Shown here one piece after another: positions 1-5,969 of a stretch of 6,086 nt of DNA (position 1 is its first letter; each line of letters opens with the position of its first letter). A model generated the notes under the pieces. It was not told the DNA's origin. It searched no databases and worked only from the letters and a program-made list of their open reading frames with translations. This stretch comes from Firmicutes bacterium UBA3906 (GTDB lineage Bacteria > Bacillota > Clostridia > Caldicoprobacterales > DTU083). Position numbers and translations under genes: made by a program. The DNA lies in assembly GCA_002391555.1 (NCBI GenBank), contig DGFG01000057.1:1-6086 (forward strand), given 5' to 3'.

Positions 1-6
1 CATCAT
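1..6 (-). CDS. Start of the next operon gene (cut by the window edge)
   Basis: Two in-frame ATG codons (4-6 and 1-3) sit at the edge, and the first overlaps the trpC stop codon as ATGA, the usual sign of translational coupling. An AAGGGG ribosome binding site lies at 13-18 inside the end of trpC, six bases before the first ATG. Nothing of the protein beyond Met-Met is visible. From common trp operon order, trpF or trpB would be expected, but that is inference from context only. Confidence 0.5.
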
Positions 7-791
7 AGGTCACCCCTTAGCCTAGCTAGGGTCATCTTTTTGTCCTGGGCCCGCATTAGGGCCTCACCAATTAGGATGGCGTCTACTCCTTCGGTTTCTA
101 GTAGCCTTACATCTTCTCGACTCTTTATCCCGCTTTCTGCTACAAAGACTATATCATCTGGCACGAGCTGGCGGAGCCTAATGGAGTTATTGGTGTCTAC
201 AGAAAAATCCTTTAGGTTACGGTTGTTTACTCCTATTATCCTGGCCCCTGCTGAGATAGCGCTTTTTACCTCAGCCTCGTCATGGGCCTCTACTAGGGCA
301 GCTAGGCCTAGCCTGTCAGCAAGGTCAAGATATTTAGCGATAGTGTCTTTATCTAAGATTGAGCAGATAAGGAGGATGGCACTTGCCCCTAATAGCCTGG
401 CCTGGTATATTTGGTATTCATCAACCACAAAGTCTTTGCGTAGCATTGGGATAGCCACATTTGCCCTTATATCTTTAAAAATTTTATCCGAACCAAGAAA
501 CCATTTTGGCTCAGTTAGGCAGGAAATTGCTTCTGCTCCTGCCTGCTCATAGTCTCTTGCAATCTCAAGATAGGGAAAGTCCTCTGAGATTATGCCCTTT
601 GAGGGAGAGGCCCTTTTAATCTCGCAGATAAAGCTCATCTTAGGCTTTTTTAAGGCCTCTTCAAAGGCAGACCCGTCTGCAGGTCCCTTTGCCCTGGCTA
701 GGTCCCTTAGCTGGTCTAGGTCAAGCCTGGCCTTGTCATTTTGGACCCGAGTCCTTGTGTAGTCGGCGATTGTTTCTAGGATAGTTTTCAT
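3..791 (-). CDS. trpC: Indole-3-glycerol-phosphate synthase (TrpC)
   Basis: Cytoplasmic TIM-barrel enzyme that closes the ring of carboxyphenylamino-deoxyribulose phosphate to give indole-3-glycerol phosphate, the fourth step of tryptophan synthesis. Numbered from the ATG at 789-791 (262 residues, the usual family length), the protein shows CEIKRASPSKG at about 56-66 with the catalytic Glu and Lys, KDF at about 119-121, VEAHD with its Glu near 168, VNNRNL near 188-193, AESGI near 218-222, and IGEALMR near the end as phosphate-binding loop. A GTG at 798-800 would add three residues (MKA). I prefer the ATG because GGGTGA lies at a good distance upstream and MKTILETIA fits the usual N-terminus. 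It starts ten bases after the trpD stop and its own stop overlaps the next start, so it is co-translated within the trp operon. All key residues appear intact. Confidence 0.96.
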   Translation of the reverse strand: MKTILETIADYTRTRVQNDKARLDLDQLRDLARAKGPADGSAFEEALKKPKMSFICEIKRASPSKGIISEDFPYLEIARDYEQAGAEAISCLTEPKWFLGSDKIFKDIRANVAIPMLRKDFVVDEYQIYQARLLGASAILLICSILDKDTIAKYLDLADRLGLAALVEAHDEAEVKSAISAGARIIGVNNRNLKDFSVDTNNSIRLRQLVPDDIVFVAESGIKSREDVRLLETEGVDAILIGEALMRAQDKKMTLARLRGDL

Positions 792-801
792 AGCCTTCAC
801 C

Positions 802-1815
802 CTAATTGCTAGCCTTTATAAACTGGTCTAGCTTTTCCATGGCCTGGCCTGTGTCAATCAGGCTAGCGGCTAGATTTACGCCCTGGCCTATGTTTTCGGC
901 CTTGCCTGCTATATATAGGCCTGCACCGGCATTTAGTAGGACCGCATCCCTTTTTGGCCCCTTTTCTCCCGACAGGATAGCCCTAGTTATGGCTGCATTC
1001 TCCTGTGGATAGCCCCCAACTAGGTCAGCCTTCTCGCAGGTCCTAAGGCCAAAGTCCTCAGGGCAAAGCTCATAGCTGGTAAGCCTACCATTGTCAAGCT
1101 CACACACACTTGTAGGGGCACTCATGGAGATTTCATCTAGCCTATCCTGGCCATAGACTACCATGGCCCGTTTAACGCCTAGGCCATGGAGGACCTTGGC
1201 CAAAGGCTCCACCAAGGACCCATCATAGACCCCTAATAGCATCATAGTAGGGGAGCTAGGGTTTGCCAGGGGTCCTAGGATATTAAAGACTGTCCGGATG
1301 CCAAGCTCCTTGCGGATGGCCCCCACATGCCTCATGGACTGGTGGTATTTTTGGGCGAATATAAAGCATATGCCTATGGATTCTAGGAGGTCAAGACACT
1401 TTTCAGGTGGCTGGTCAATCTTTACCCCCAAGGCCTCTAGGCAATCGGCAGTACCACATTTAGAGGAGGCTGCCCTGTTACCATGCTTTGCAACCTTGAC
1501 CCCTCCTGCAGCTAGAACTAGGGCAGAGGTGGTAGAAATGTTAAAGCTTAAAGACCCATCACCACCAGTACCTACTATATCAAACAGGTCCATATCATGG
1601 TCTATCCTTAGGGCATGGTCCCTTACTGCATTGGCGCAGCCCATAATCTCGCTTATGGTTTCAGCCTTTGTGCTCTTGGTTGAAAGGGCTGCTAGAAAGG
1701 CAGTATTTTGAACCTGGCTGGTCTGCCCGCTCATTATCTCGCTCATTACACCATAGGCCTCTTCATAGCTTAGGTCTTGCTTGTCTACGATTTTTTTAAT
1801 AGCTTCCTTTATCAT
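802..1815 (-). CDS. trpD: Anthranilate phosphoribosyltransferase (TrpD)
   Basis: Transfers phosphoribose from PRPP to anthranilate, the second step of tryptophan synthesis, in the cytoplasm. The 337 residues match the usual stand-alone enzyme. The helical N-terminal domain (about 1-70) is followed by the PRPP/Mg-binding GTGGD loop (82-86), FNIST (91-95), KHGNR (110-114), SSKCGTAD (117-124), the anthranilate-site region [14 protein letters not shown] (162-175) and NILGPLANP (178-186). The C-terminal part has DEISMSAPT and PEDFGL, also typical. There is no N-terminal glutaminase domain, so it is not a TrpG-TrpD fusion. The start is fixed by a strong AGGAGG site five bases upstream of the ATG. 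It follows trpE after a 101-base gap, longer than the other junctions in the operon. One small deviation is VGAIR where many homologues have VAPVR. Confidence 0.97.
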   Translation of the reverse strand: MIKEAIKKIVDKQDLSYEEAYGVMSEIMSGQTSQVQNTAFLAALSTKSTKAETISEIMGCANAVRDHALRIDHDMDLFDIVGTGGDGSLSFNISTTSALVLAAGGVKVAKHGNRAASSKCGTADCLEALGVKIDQPPEKCLDLLESIGICFIFAQKYHQSMRHVGAIRKELGIRTVFNILGPLANPSSPTMMLLGVYDGSLVEPLAKVLHGLGVKRAMVVYGQDRLDEISMSAPTSVCELDNGRLTSYELCPEDFGLRTCEKADLVGGYPQENAAITRAILSGEKGPKRDAVLLNAGAGLYIAGKAENIGQGVNLAASLIDTGQAMEKLDQFIKASN

Positions 1816-1916
1816 TTTCTCCTCCTTTATGGTCCTTTTCTTTGCAGATTCTTTTCCTATAAACTTGACTGTCCCTTATTTCAATATTTCTAGACCCTCT
1901 CTCATCTTAGTTCCTA
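1816..1916 (-). other. trpE-trpD gap where trpG is often found; no gene
   Basis: This 101-base spacer occupies the place where trpG commonly lies. The only ATG reading frame in the transcribed direction encodes nine residues (MREGLEILK, about 1877-1906), which does not resemble the TrpG N-terminus and has no good ribosome binding site. The trpD-proximal half is purine rich and ends in the AGGAGG site of trpD. I see no convincing hairpin, terminator or promoter, and no recognisable fragment of a glutamine amidotransferase. It is best read as an untranslated intercistronic spacer. Confidence 0.7.
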
Positions 1917-3377
1917 CTAGCCCAGCTGGTCTGCTAGCTCTAGAGCCTTTATTAGGGCCCTTGCCTTGTTTAGGCACTCCTCATGCTCCCTCTCTGGCAA
2001 AGAGCCTGCCACGATACCTGCACCACTTCGGACAAAGACCTTGTTATTCTTTTTGTAGGCTATACGGATAGCTATGCAGGTGTCCATGTTACCGGTAAAG
2101 TCCAGGTAGCCTATGGCACCTCCGTATATGCCCCGCTTGTTATTTTCAATATCATTGATAAGCTGGCAGGATTTAAGCTTTGGCATACCAGATAGGGTTC
2201 CTGCCGGTAGGATGGCTCCTATAGCATCTAGGGCATCCCTGCCTTCAGCTAGGTCACCCCTAACAGTTGACCCAATGTGCATAACATGGGAATACCGTTC
2301 TATTGAGTGGTACTTTTCTACTACTACACTGCCGCTAGTGCAGATTTTTTCAAGATCATACTGGCTTAGGTCAACTAGCATATCGTGTTCGGCTAGTTCC
2401 TTGGGGTCAGCCAAAAGCTCAGCCTCCAGCCTTTTGTCCTCTTCTTCGGTCTGGCCCCGGGGCCGAGTACCAGCTAGGGGAAAGGTATGAAGGACCCCTG
2501 CCTCTAGCCTTACCAGGGTCTCAGGGGAGGCACCTGCTACCTCCATATCCGGACTATAAAAGTAAAACATATAGGGGGAGGGGTTTATTGAACGTAAAAT
2601 CCGATAGCAGTTAAGGAGGCTACCCTCATACTTAGCCTCAAAGCGGTTTGACAGAACGATTTGAGAGATGTCACCCCTTTTGATATGGTCTAGGGCCTGC
2701 CTTACCATGCCTATATACCTGTCCCTATCAAATAAGGGTATGATCTTTGATTTTAACCTGCCAGCCTTTTCTACCTTGGCCTGCCCCTTGCAGATTAGGT
2801 CTGCCATCTTTAGCAGGTCTTTCTTTGCCCGCTCGTACTCAGATTCATAGTCATTTAAAAAGATATTTACTATAAGGATGATTTTCTGCTTAAAGTTATC
2901 AAAGGCAATAACCTTGTCAAAGAGCATTAGGTCAAGGTCCATAAAGCCCTCCCTATCTAAGGCATCAAGCCTAAGATCAGACTGACCATACTTTAGATAG
3001 TCATAGGAAAAGTAACCTACAAGTCCTCCTGTAAAGCTAGGAAGGCCAGGGATGGATGCACTCTTGTAGTCTTTGAGGACCTGCCTTATGTATTTTTCCG
3101 GCTGACTAGTTCTAAGGGTCTTGTCTCCGATTTTCATCTCCCCATCTAGGCAGGTAATTTCCATTTTGGGATCATAGCCTAGAAAGGTATACCGGCCCCA
3201 TTTTTCATTATCTAGGACCGACTCTAGCATATAGCAGTGGCTAGAAACATTTTTAAGGATTCTTAGGACCTCAATTGGGGTCTTAAGATCTGATAATAGA
3301 TCCATACTTATAGGGGCTGTTTTAAAATCGCCTGACCTGGCTAGTTTTTGAACTTCTTTTAGGCTTGGATAGAACAT
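1917..3377 (-). CDS. trpE: Anthranilate synthase component I (TrpE)
   Basis: Converts chorismate to anthranilate, the committed step of tryptophan synthesis, using ammonia normally supplied by the TrpG glutaminase. The 486 residues comprise the N-terminal regulatory domain (MFYPSLKEVQKLA; MLES at 50-53; GRYTFLGYDP at 61-70) and the chorismate-binding domain (from about 215: ISQIVLSNRF, NPSPYM at 265-270, ASPE, LAGTRPRG 301-308, ADPKELAEHDMLVDL, PAGTLSGMPK 391-400, GAIGY, SGAGIVAGS, PEREHEECLNKAR). MLES and NPSPYM correspond to the tryptophan feedback site known from this family, which argues for TrpE rather than PabB and for feedback inhibition. The family motif DLxRNDLG reads DLSQYDLEK here (336-344), and GIVADS reads GIVAGS; both are unusual. 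No glutaminase domain is fused at the C-terminus and no trpG follows. The ATG has a GAGGT site four bases upstream and is preceded by a Trp T-box leader. Confidence 0.96.
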   Translation of the reverse strand: MFYPSLKEVQKLARSGDFKTAPISMDLLSDLKTPIEVLRILKNVSSHCYMLESVLDNEKWGRYTFLGYDPKMEITCLDGEMKIGDKTLRTSQPEKYIRQVLKDYKSASIPGLPSFTGGLVGYFSYDYLKYGQSDLRLDALDREGFMDLDLMLFDKVIAFDNFKQKIILIVNIFLNDYESEYERAKKDLLKMADLICKGQAKVEKAGRLKSKIIPLFDRDRYIGMVRQALDHIKRGDISQIVLSNRFEAKYEGSLLNCYRILRSINPSPYMFYFYSPDMEVAGASPETLVRLEAGVLHTFPLAGTRPRGQTEEEDKRLEAELLADPKELAEHDMLVDLSQYDLEKICTSGSVVVEKYHSIERYSHVMHIGSTVRGDLAEGRDALDAIGAILPAGTLSGMPKLKSCQLINDIENNKRGIYGGAIGYLDFTGNMDTCIAIRIAYKKNNKVFVRSGAGIVAGSLPEREHEECLNKARALIKALELADQLG

Positions 3378-3393
3378 GATTACCTCGCTTTCT

Positions 3394-3428
3394 ATTCTGT
3401 CAGTAAATAAAAAAGTCCCTGACAGAAT
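3394..3428 (-). repeat. Extra copy of the terminator 5' arm, able to form an alternative hairpin
   Basis: Just past the terminator U-run, the RNA reads CTGACAGAAT (3394-3403). It is perfectly complementary over 10 bp to ATTCTGTCAG in the terminator 3' arm (3419-3428), with a 15-base loop that would contain the U-run. The same sequence, with one changed base, is already present as the terminator 5' arm (3436-3445). The 3' arm can therefore pair with either neighbour but not both. The downstream helix ends before the trpE ribosome binding site at 3382-3386. Pairing is seen in the sequence; any regulatory effect is inference. Confidence 0.6.
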
Positions 3429-3449
3429 TATTAGGATTCTGTCAAGGAC
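3409..3449 (-). terminator. T-box intrinsic terminator
   Basis: The RNA forms a 14-bp hairpin (3436-3449 with 3415-3428, one G-U pair, seven-base loop) followed by six U residues (3409-3414). Its 5' arm shares CCTTGA (3442-3447) with the antiterminator, so the two structures exclude each other. It should stop transcription before trpE when tRNA-Trp is charged. Confidence 0.95.
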
Positions 3450-3478
3450 GAATTAGGCTATCCGCGGTGCCACCTTGA
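3442..3478 (-). promoter_or_regulatory. T-box antiterminator with tRNA acceptor-binding bulge
   Basis: TCAAGG (3473-3478) pairs with CCTTGA (3442-3447) over 6 bp, and GCGGA (3461-3465) pairs with TTCGT just before it in the opposite arm. The two helices flank the seven-base bulge TGGCACC (3466-3472). This is the standard antiterminator architecture; TGGC in the bulge would pair with the 3' end of uncharged tRNA. Confidence 0.92.
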
Positions 3479-3600
3479 TTTACGAAAACAAGTCGTACAC
3501 TTAGCAGGGTACTAACATACCCCCGGCAACTTACGTATGCCTCACGTTGTAGAATACTCTCATAGTCAAGGGACTATGATTTGACTACACCCTCAGCGGT

Positions 3601-3603
3601 CCA
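3601..3603 (-). promoter_or_regulatory. T-box specifier codon UGG (Trp)
   Basis: UGG is followed by an A and then by CCGC, the 3' strand of the Stem I base helix, exactly where the specifier triplet sits in T-box RNAs. The opposite side of the loop is AGATAA, resembling the conserved S-turn. UGG reads tRNA-Trp, in agreement with the trp genes downstream. Confidence 0.92.
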
Positions 3604-3689
3604 TTTGATGACTTGTTTTCCATCTGACTCTCAGCAACGCAGACTCTCTGTGGGAGCATGGCCACCTTTATCTCCGCCTCATCGGTTTT

Positions 3690-3713
3690 GCAATATTAAT
3701 TTAGGCAATATTA
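3690..3713 (-). repeat. Direct repeat TAATATTGC at the trp -10 region
   Basis: TAATATTGC occurs twice, 15 bases apart (3705-3713 and 3690-3698). The upstream copy contains the -10 hexamer of the trp promoter; the second lies around and after the expected transcription start. It could be chance, a second -10 element or a protein site. Confidence 0.35.
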
Positions 3714-3736
3714 CTATAGGCTACAAACTTTGTCAA
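3708..3736 (-). promoter_or_regulatory. Promoter of the trp operon (sigma-A type)
   Basis: A consensus -35 box TTGACA (3731-3736), a 17-base spacer and a -10 box TAATAT (3708-3713) stand immediately upstream of the T-box leader. Transcription should start near 3701. The -35 match is perfect, the -10 differs from consensus at two positions and the spacing is ideal, so initiation should be strong with control exerted mainly by the T-box. Confidence 0.88.
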
Positions 3737-3756
3737 GTACTATTTTAGGAAATTTT

Positions 3757-3776
3757 AGCCTAATAAATCCTAGGCC
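3757..3776 (-). terminator. Weak hairpin after the beta-helix gene
   Basis: Directly after the stop codon of the beta-helix gene, GGCCTA (3771-3776) can pair with TAGGCT (3757-3762) over 6 bp including one G-U, with an eight-base loop, followed by AAAATTT. The stem is short and the U-run poor, so termination may be incomplete and some read-through into the trp leader is possible. The reverse orientation has a TTTTATTA tail but no gene to terminate. Confidence 0.35.
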
Positions 3777-3782
3777 CTTTTA

Positions 3783-5768
3783 TTACTGTGTCCTATCAGC
3801 CTTGCCTGACTGAGGCTTCTTTCGGGTTAAGAGGACAAGTAGGACTACTATTACAATTAAGGCTACTGCTCCTGCAATAATAAAAAGTAAGACCTTATTA
3901 TCTAAACCCTGGCCTGAACTAGTGTCTTTGTCATCGGACTGCTGGCCAGTAGTGGGGGAGGGGTCTTTTGCCTCCTGGGGCTCCTCCTTCTTTTTAACGG
4001 CCAGGGTCAGGTCATTATTCATGTCCTGGACCTCTCCTGCAAAGATAAGCTCAGCCTTTATTGTGTCGTTTCCATTAGCCTCACTATCATATTGTAGGCT
4101 AGCCTCACCCTCAGCTAGGGTCAGGTCCTTTACTAGGCTGTTGGCCCCATTGACGGTAAAGCGAACGGTTAGGTCTGTGTTAGTGATTATATTATTGGAG
4201 TTATCTCTGATTCTAGCTAGGGCATTTACTTGGCTGCCCAAGGCCTCGGCTTCTAGGTCTAAGGATTGCAGGTGGTATTCATACAGGCAGCTACCAACTA
4301 TCCTATCAGGATCTGCCCCTTGGTCTTGGCCCCACCAGTTTAAAAGGATATCAAGGGCATATACACTTTTGTTTTCAATCTTGCCCTTGTCGGCTAGCTT
4401 TAGATAGTTGTATCTAAAGGTTAGAGCTTCTAAAACTGTCTCACGATTAGCCTCATTTAGCCCGATTAGGGTATTATTTGCTGATATGCTGTTTGCCGTA
4501 AAGCTAATAAAGGAATTAGAATTTGTTAGCTCAAAGGCCCTGTCAAAGATGATAGCATCCTTTTGGCTAGCTATATTATTAGACTTTACACTAAGGGAGA
4601 TAGAGGAGCTACTACTATCATTTATATTCCCTAGCAAAAAGGCAGAAGTCTCTGCTGCTAATCTGTTGTTGCTAATAATGATCCTGCTATTAGCAGAGGC
4701 TGAGCCCTTTTCGCCCGATATTCCCTTAACATAAACAGGGACCTTGGCCTCAATACTATTATCGTTAAAAAGCAGGTCTGATTCTGTACCGCTACTGTCA
4801 AAGTAGAGGCCATAATGGTAGTGGCTGATCTCATTGTTTTCAAAAAGCAGGCTTGAGTTTGGTAGTGCCCCTACATAAAAGGCGTAATCATCCTGACTGG
4901 CTAGGTCTTTTGAAAAGGTCATAGTATTTTTAGTAAAGCTAAATTCAGCCTTGTCACCGCTTAGGTGGACTCCCTGTGATATGTTCTCCATACTGTTTTT
5001 GCTGATGGAAACCTGGCTGTTTTTAAGATTGGCAAGGTCTATTGCCCTTGTATCCTTTAAACTACTACTGTTAGGAGCATCAGCTATGATCGTGTTGTTT
5101 TCAAGCTGTATATTTAGATTGTCTGAATCTGCAAAGATAAGGTCAAGGGGCCTGACTAAATTGTCACCTGCTAGCTCGTGGCACTCTAGCCTATTGTTCT
5201 TTATTATTATATTGCTATCGTAAACATTGGCTTCTACCTTGCCAAAGCTTATATGATAATGGTAGTCCTTTATTATGTTATCGCTAATTTCAATATCTGC
5301 ATACTTAAAGTCCCCTGAAAAGGCAATACCACAGGCGCTAGCATTGTCAAAATAGCTAGTTAGCTTGCAATTATTTACCTTAAAGCTAAATCTATCGGTC
5401 TGAGAATATTCGTTATTTACCCCTGCTGAGACCATGATGTCCCAGGCTGAGGCGTTTTTAATTTCTAGATTGCTGATTGTAACACCGCTTGCCTCTACCA
5501 AGATGGTGGAATAGGCCATATTGCCATTTAAAATAGCACCGTCTTGACCAGTGAGGGTGAGGGACTTGTTTATAAGTATATCCTCCTTGTATTCACCAGG
5601 GCTAAGCAAAATCTTAGCTCCAGGATTAGCTGAGTCTATGGCCTCCTGTATGGAATCGCCCGGCTTTAGTACAAGCTCGGCTTCCTCTGCTAAACATAAA
5701 CCCGGTACTAGTAATAGGCAAGTAAGCAGAAGGGCTAGTAAAAATGATACTTGTCGTTTTTTATTCAT
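3783..5768 (-). CDS. Exported, membrane-anchored right-handed beta-helix protein
   Basis: Function unknown. The 661 residues begin with a signal peptide (MNKKRQ, hydrophobic 8-23, likely signal peptidase I cleavage after CLA at 25-27; PGLC is not a lipobox). Residues 38-80 follow the pattern that opens NosD/pectate-lyase-like beta-helix domains (SIQEAI...GAKILLSPGEY...INKSLTLTG). About 84-460 is an irregular ladder of Asn-rich rungs such as ISDNII, IIKNNRL, LENNTI, FENNEI, FNDNSI, IISNNRL and VKSNNI. A NWWG motif (477-480), often found at the end of such repeats, leads to an Ig-like beta domain (about 508-592), a charged Pro/Ser/Thr/Gln linker (593-621), one membrane span (626-647) and a basic tail, TRKKPQSGK. 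There is no LPXTG. The topology puts the helix outside the membrane. Two rungs carry Tyr-His-Tyr clusters (169-171, 317-319). GGAGGT lies six bases before the ATG. Carbohydrate or cell-wall binding is possible, but no catalytic residues can be assigned. Confidence 0.9.
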   Translation of the reverse strand: MNKKRQVSFLLALLLTCLLLVPGLCLAEEAELVLKPGDSIQEAIDSANPGAKILLSPGEYKEDILINKSLTLTGQDGAILNGNMAYSTILVEASGVTISNLEIKNASAWDIMVSAGVNNEYSQTDRFSFKVNNCKLTSYFDNASACGIAFSGDFKYADIEISDNIIKDYHYHISFGKVEANVYDSNIIIKNNRLECHELAGDNLVRPLDLIFADSDNLNIQLENNTIIADAPNSSSLKDTRAIDLANLKNSQVSISKNSMENISQGVHLSGDKAEFSFTKNTMTFSKDLASQDDYAFYVGALPNSSLLFENNEISHYHYGLYFDSSGTESDLLFNDNSIEAKVPVYVKGISGEKGSASANSRIIISNNRLAAETSAFLLGNINDSSSSSISLSVKSNNIASQKDAIIFDRAFELTNSNSFISFTANSISANNTLIGLNEANRETVLEALTFRYNYLKLADKGKIENKSVYALDILLNWWGQDQGADPDRIVGSCLYEYHLQSLDLEAEALGSQVNALARIRDNSNNIITNTDLTVRFTVNGANSLVKDLTLAEGEASLQYDSEANGNDTIKAELIFAGEVQDMNNDLTLAVKKKEEPQEAKDPSPTTGQQSDDKDTSSGQGLDNKVLLFIIAGAVALIVIVVLLVLLTRKKPQSGKADRTQ

Positions 5769-5947
5769 TTTGTTACCTCCAAAACCCCTATTGATTAAAA
5801 ATAATCATAATAATGCTTGCCTCTTTTATGATAATTATGGAGGCAAGCACAATAATATATTTATATTACTATATTGGAATTTAAACTCCTTCTTTTTTCC
5901 TAAATTAATGAAGAAAAATCCAGATAAACTGAGAAAGCTATAAATAA
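5769..5947 (-). promoter_or_regulatory. AT-rich upstream region of the beta-helix gene
   Basis: This stretch holds no gene. It contains the GGAGGT ribosome binding site (5775-5780), a 10-bp inverted repeat listed separately, and a possible but poor promoter: TTATCA (5829-5834), a 19-base spacer and TATGAT (5804-5809). If that promoter is used, one arm of the inverted repeat lies between its -35 and -10 boxes. The remainder up to 5947 is AT rich with no convincing -35/-10 pair. Confidence 0.4.
5814..5849. repeat. Perfect 10-bp inverted repeat upstream of the beta-helix gene
   Basis: TGCTTGCCTC (5814-5823) and GAGGCAAGCA (5840-5849) are perfect inverted copies separated by 16 AT-rich bases that include the short palindrome CATAATTATG on one strand's reading. 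It lies 46 bases upstream of the start codon. It may be an operator for a dimeric regulator or a 5'-leader hairpin. It is a poor terminator because the loop is long and no U-run follows directly. Confidence 0.6.
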
Positions 5948-5969
5948 AGGGCCGGTTTTTACCGGCCCT
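5941..5969 (-). terminator. GC-rich intrinsic terminator of an upstream gene
   Basis: A perfect 9-bp stem AGGGCCGGT/ACCGGCCCT (5948-5956 with 5961-5969) has a four-base loop. In the minus direction it is followed by TTATTTA (5941-5947), a reasonable U-rich tail; in the plus direction the tail is AATATATG, which is poorer. It most likely ends a minus-strand transcript entering from beyond the right edge and so separates it from the beta-helix gene. Confidence 0.7.

Larger units (their letters stand above)
3409..3701 (-). promoter_or_regulatory. Tryptophan-specific T-box leader of the trp operon
   Basis: A complete T-box riboswitch of roughly 290 bases. Stem I starts with a GCGG/CCGC base helix (3674-3677 with 3596-3599) bounding the specifier loop, and its distal part has AGAGAG (3644-3649) followed by a TCTG/CAGA helix, as in family members. 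Stem II is visible as an 8-bp hairpin with a CCTT loop (3560-3579) below an AGUA-type internal loop and a TGTAG/CTACA helix. A GGCA/TGCC helix and CATAC/GTATG complementarity (about 3516-3542) suit the IIA/B pseudoknot. Stem III is TACGA/TCGTA (3481-3497). The T-box sequence AAGGTGGCACCGCGG and terminator follow. The bulge UGGC pairs with a GCCA acceptor end, fitting the G discriminator base of bacterial tRNA-Trp. Uncharged tRNA-Trp binding should allow read-through into trpE. Confidence 0.96.

Noticed and set aside
1877..1906. Nine-codon frame in the trpE-trpD gap as a leader peptide or trpG remnant
   Set aside because: It has no Trp codons, no clear ribosome binding site, no similarity to the TrpG start and no attenuator hairpin after it.
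3620..3622. A second UGG triplet in T-box Stem I as alternative specifier
   Set aside because: It lies in the distal part of Stem I and not next to the GCGG/CCGC base helix where the specifier loop is.
3922..4734. Two adjacent long plus-strand open frames opposite the beta-helix gene
   Set aside because: They are shadows of a well-supported minus-strand gene; their translations have no recognisable domain and no start signals.
5689..5703. Lipoprotein signal (PGLC) in the beta-helix protein
   Set aside because: Positions before the Cys do not fit the lipobox (Leu at -1 and Pro at -3), and CLA-EE gives an acceptable signal peptidase I site; the protein also has a C-terminal anchor.
5814..5849. 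Inverted repeat as an intrinsic terminator
   Set aside because: The loop is 16 bases, the stem is followed by mixed TTATTATG instead of a U-run, and a good terminator already stands upstream at 5948-5969.
5551..5943. Plus-strand open frame of 130 codons running into the region upstream of the beta-helix gene
   Set aside because: It is mostly antisense to the N-terminal part of the beta-helix gene, has no ribosome binding site and a low-complexity sequence. The short ATG frame at its end (11 codons, MKKNPDKLRKL) also lacks a ribosome binding site.
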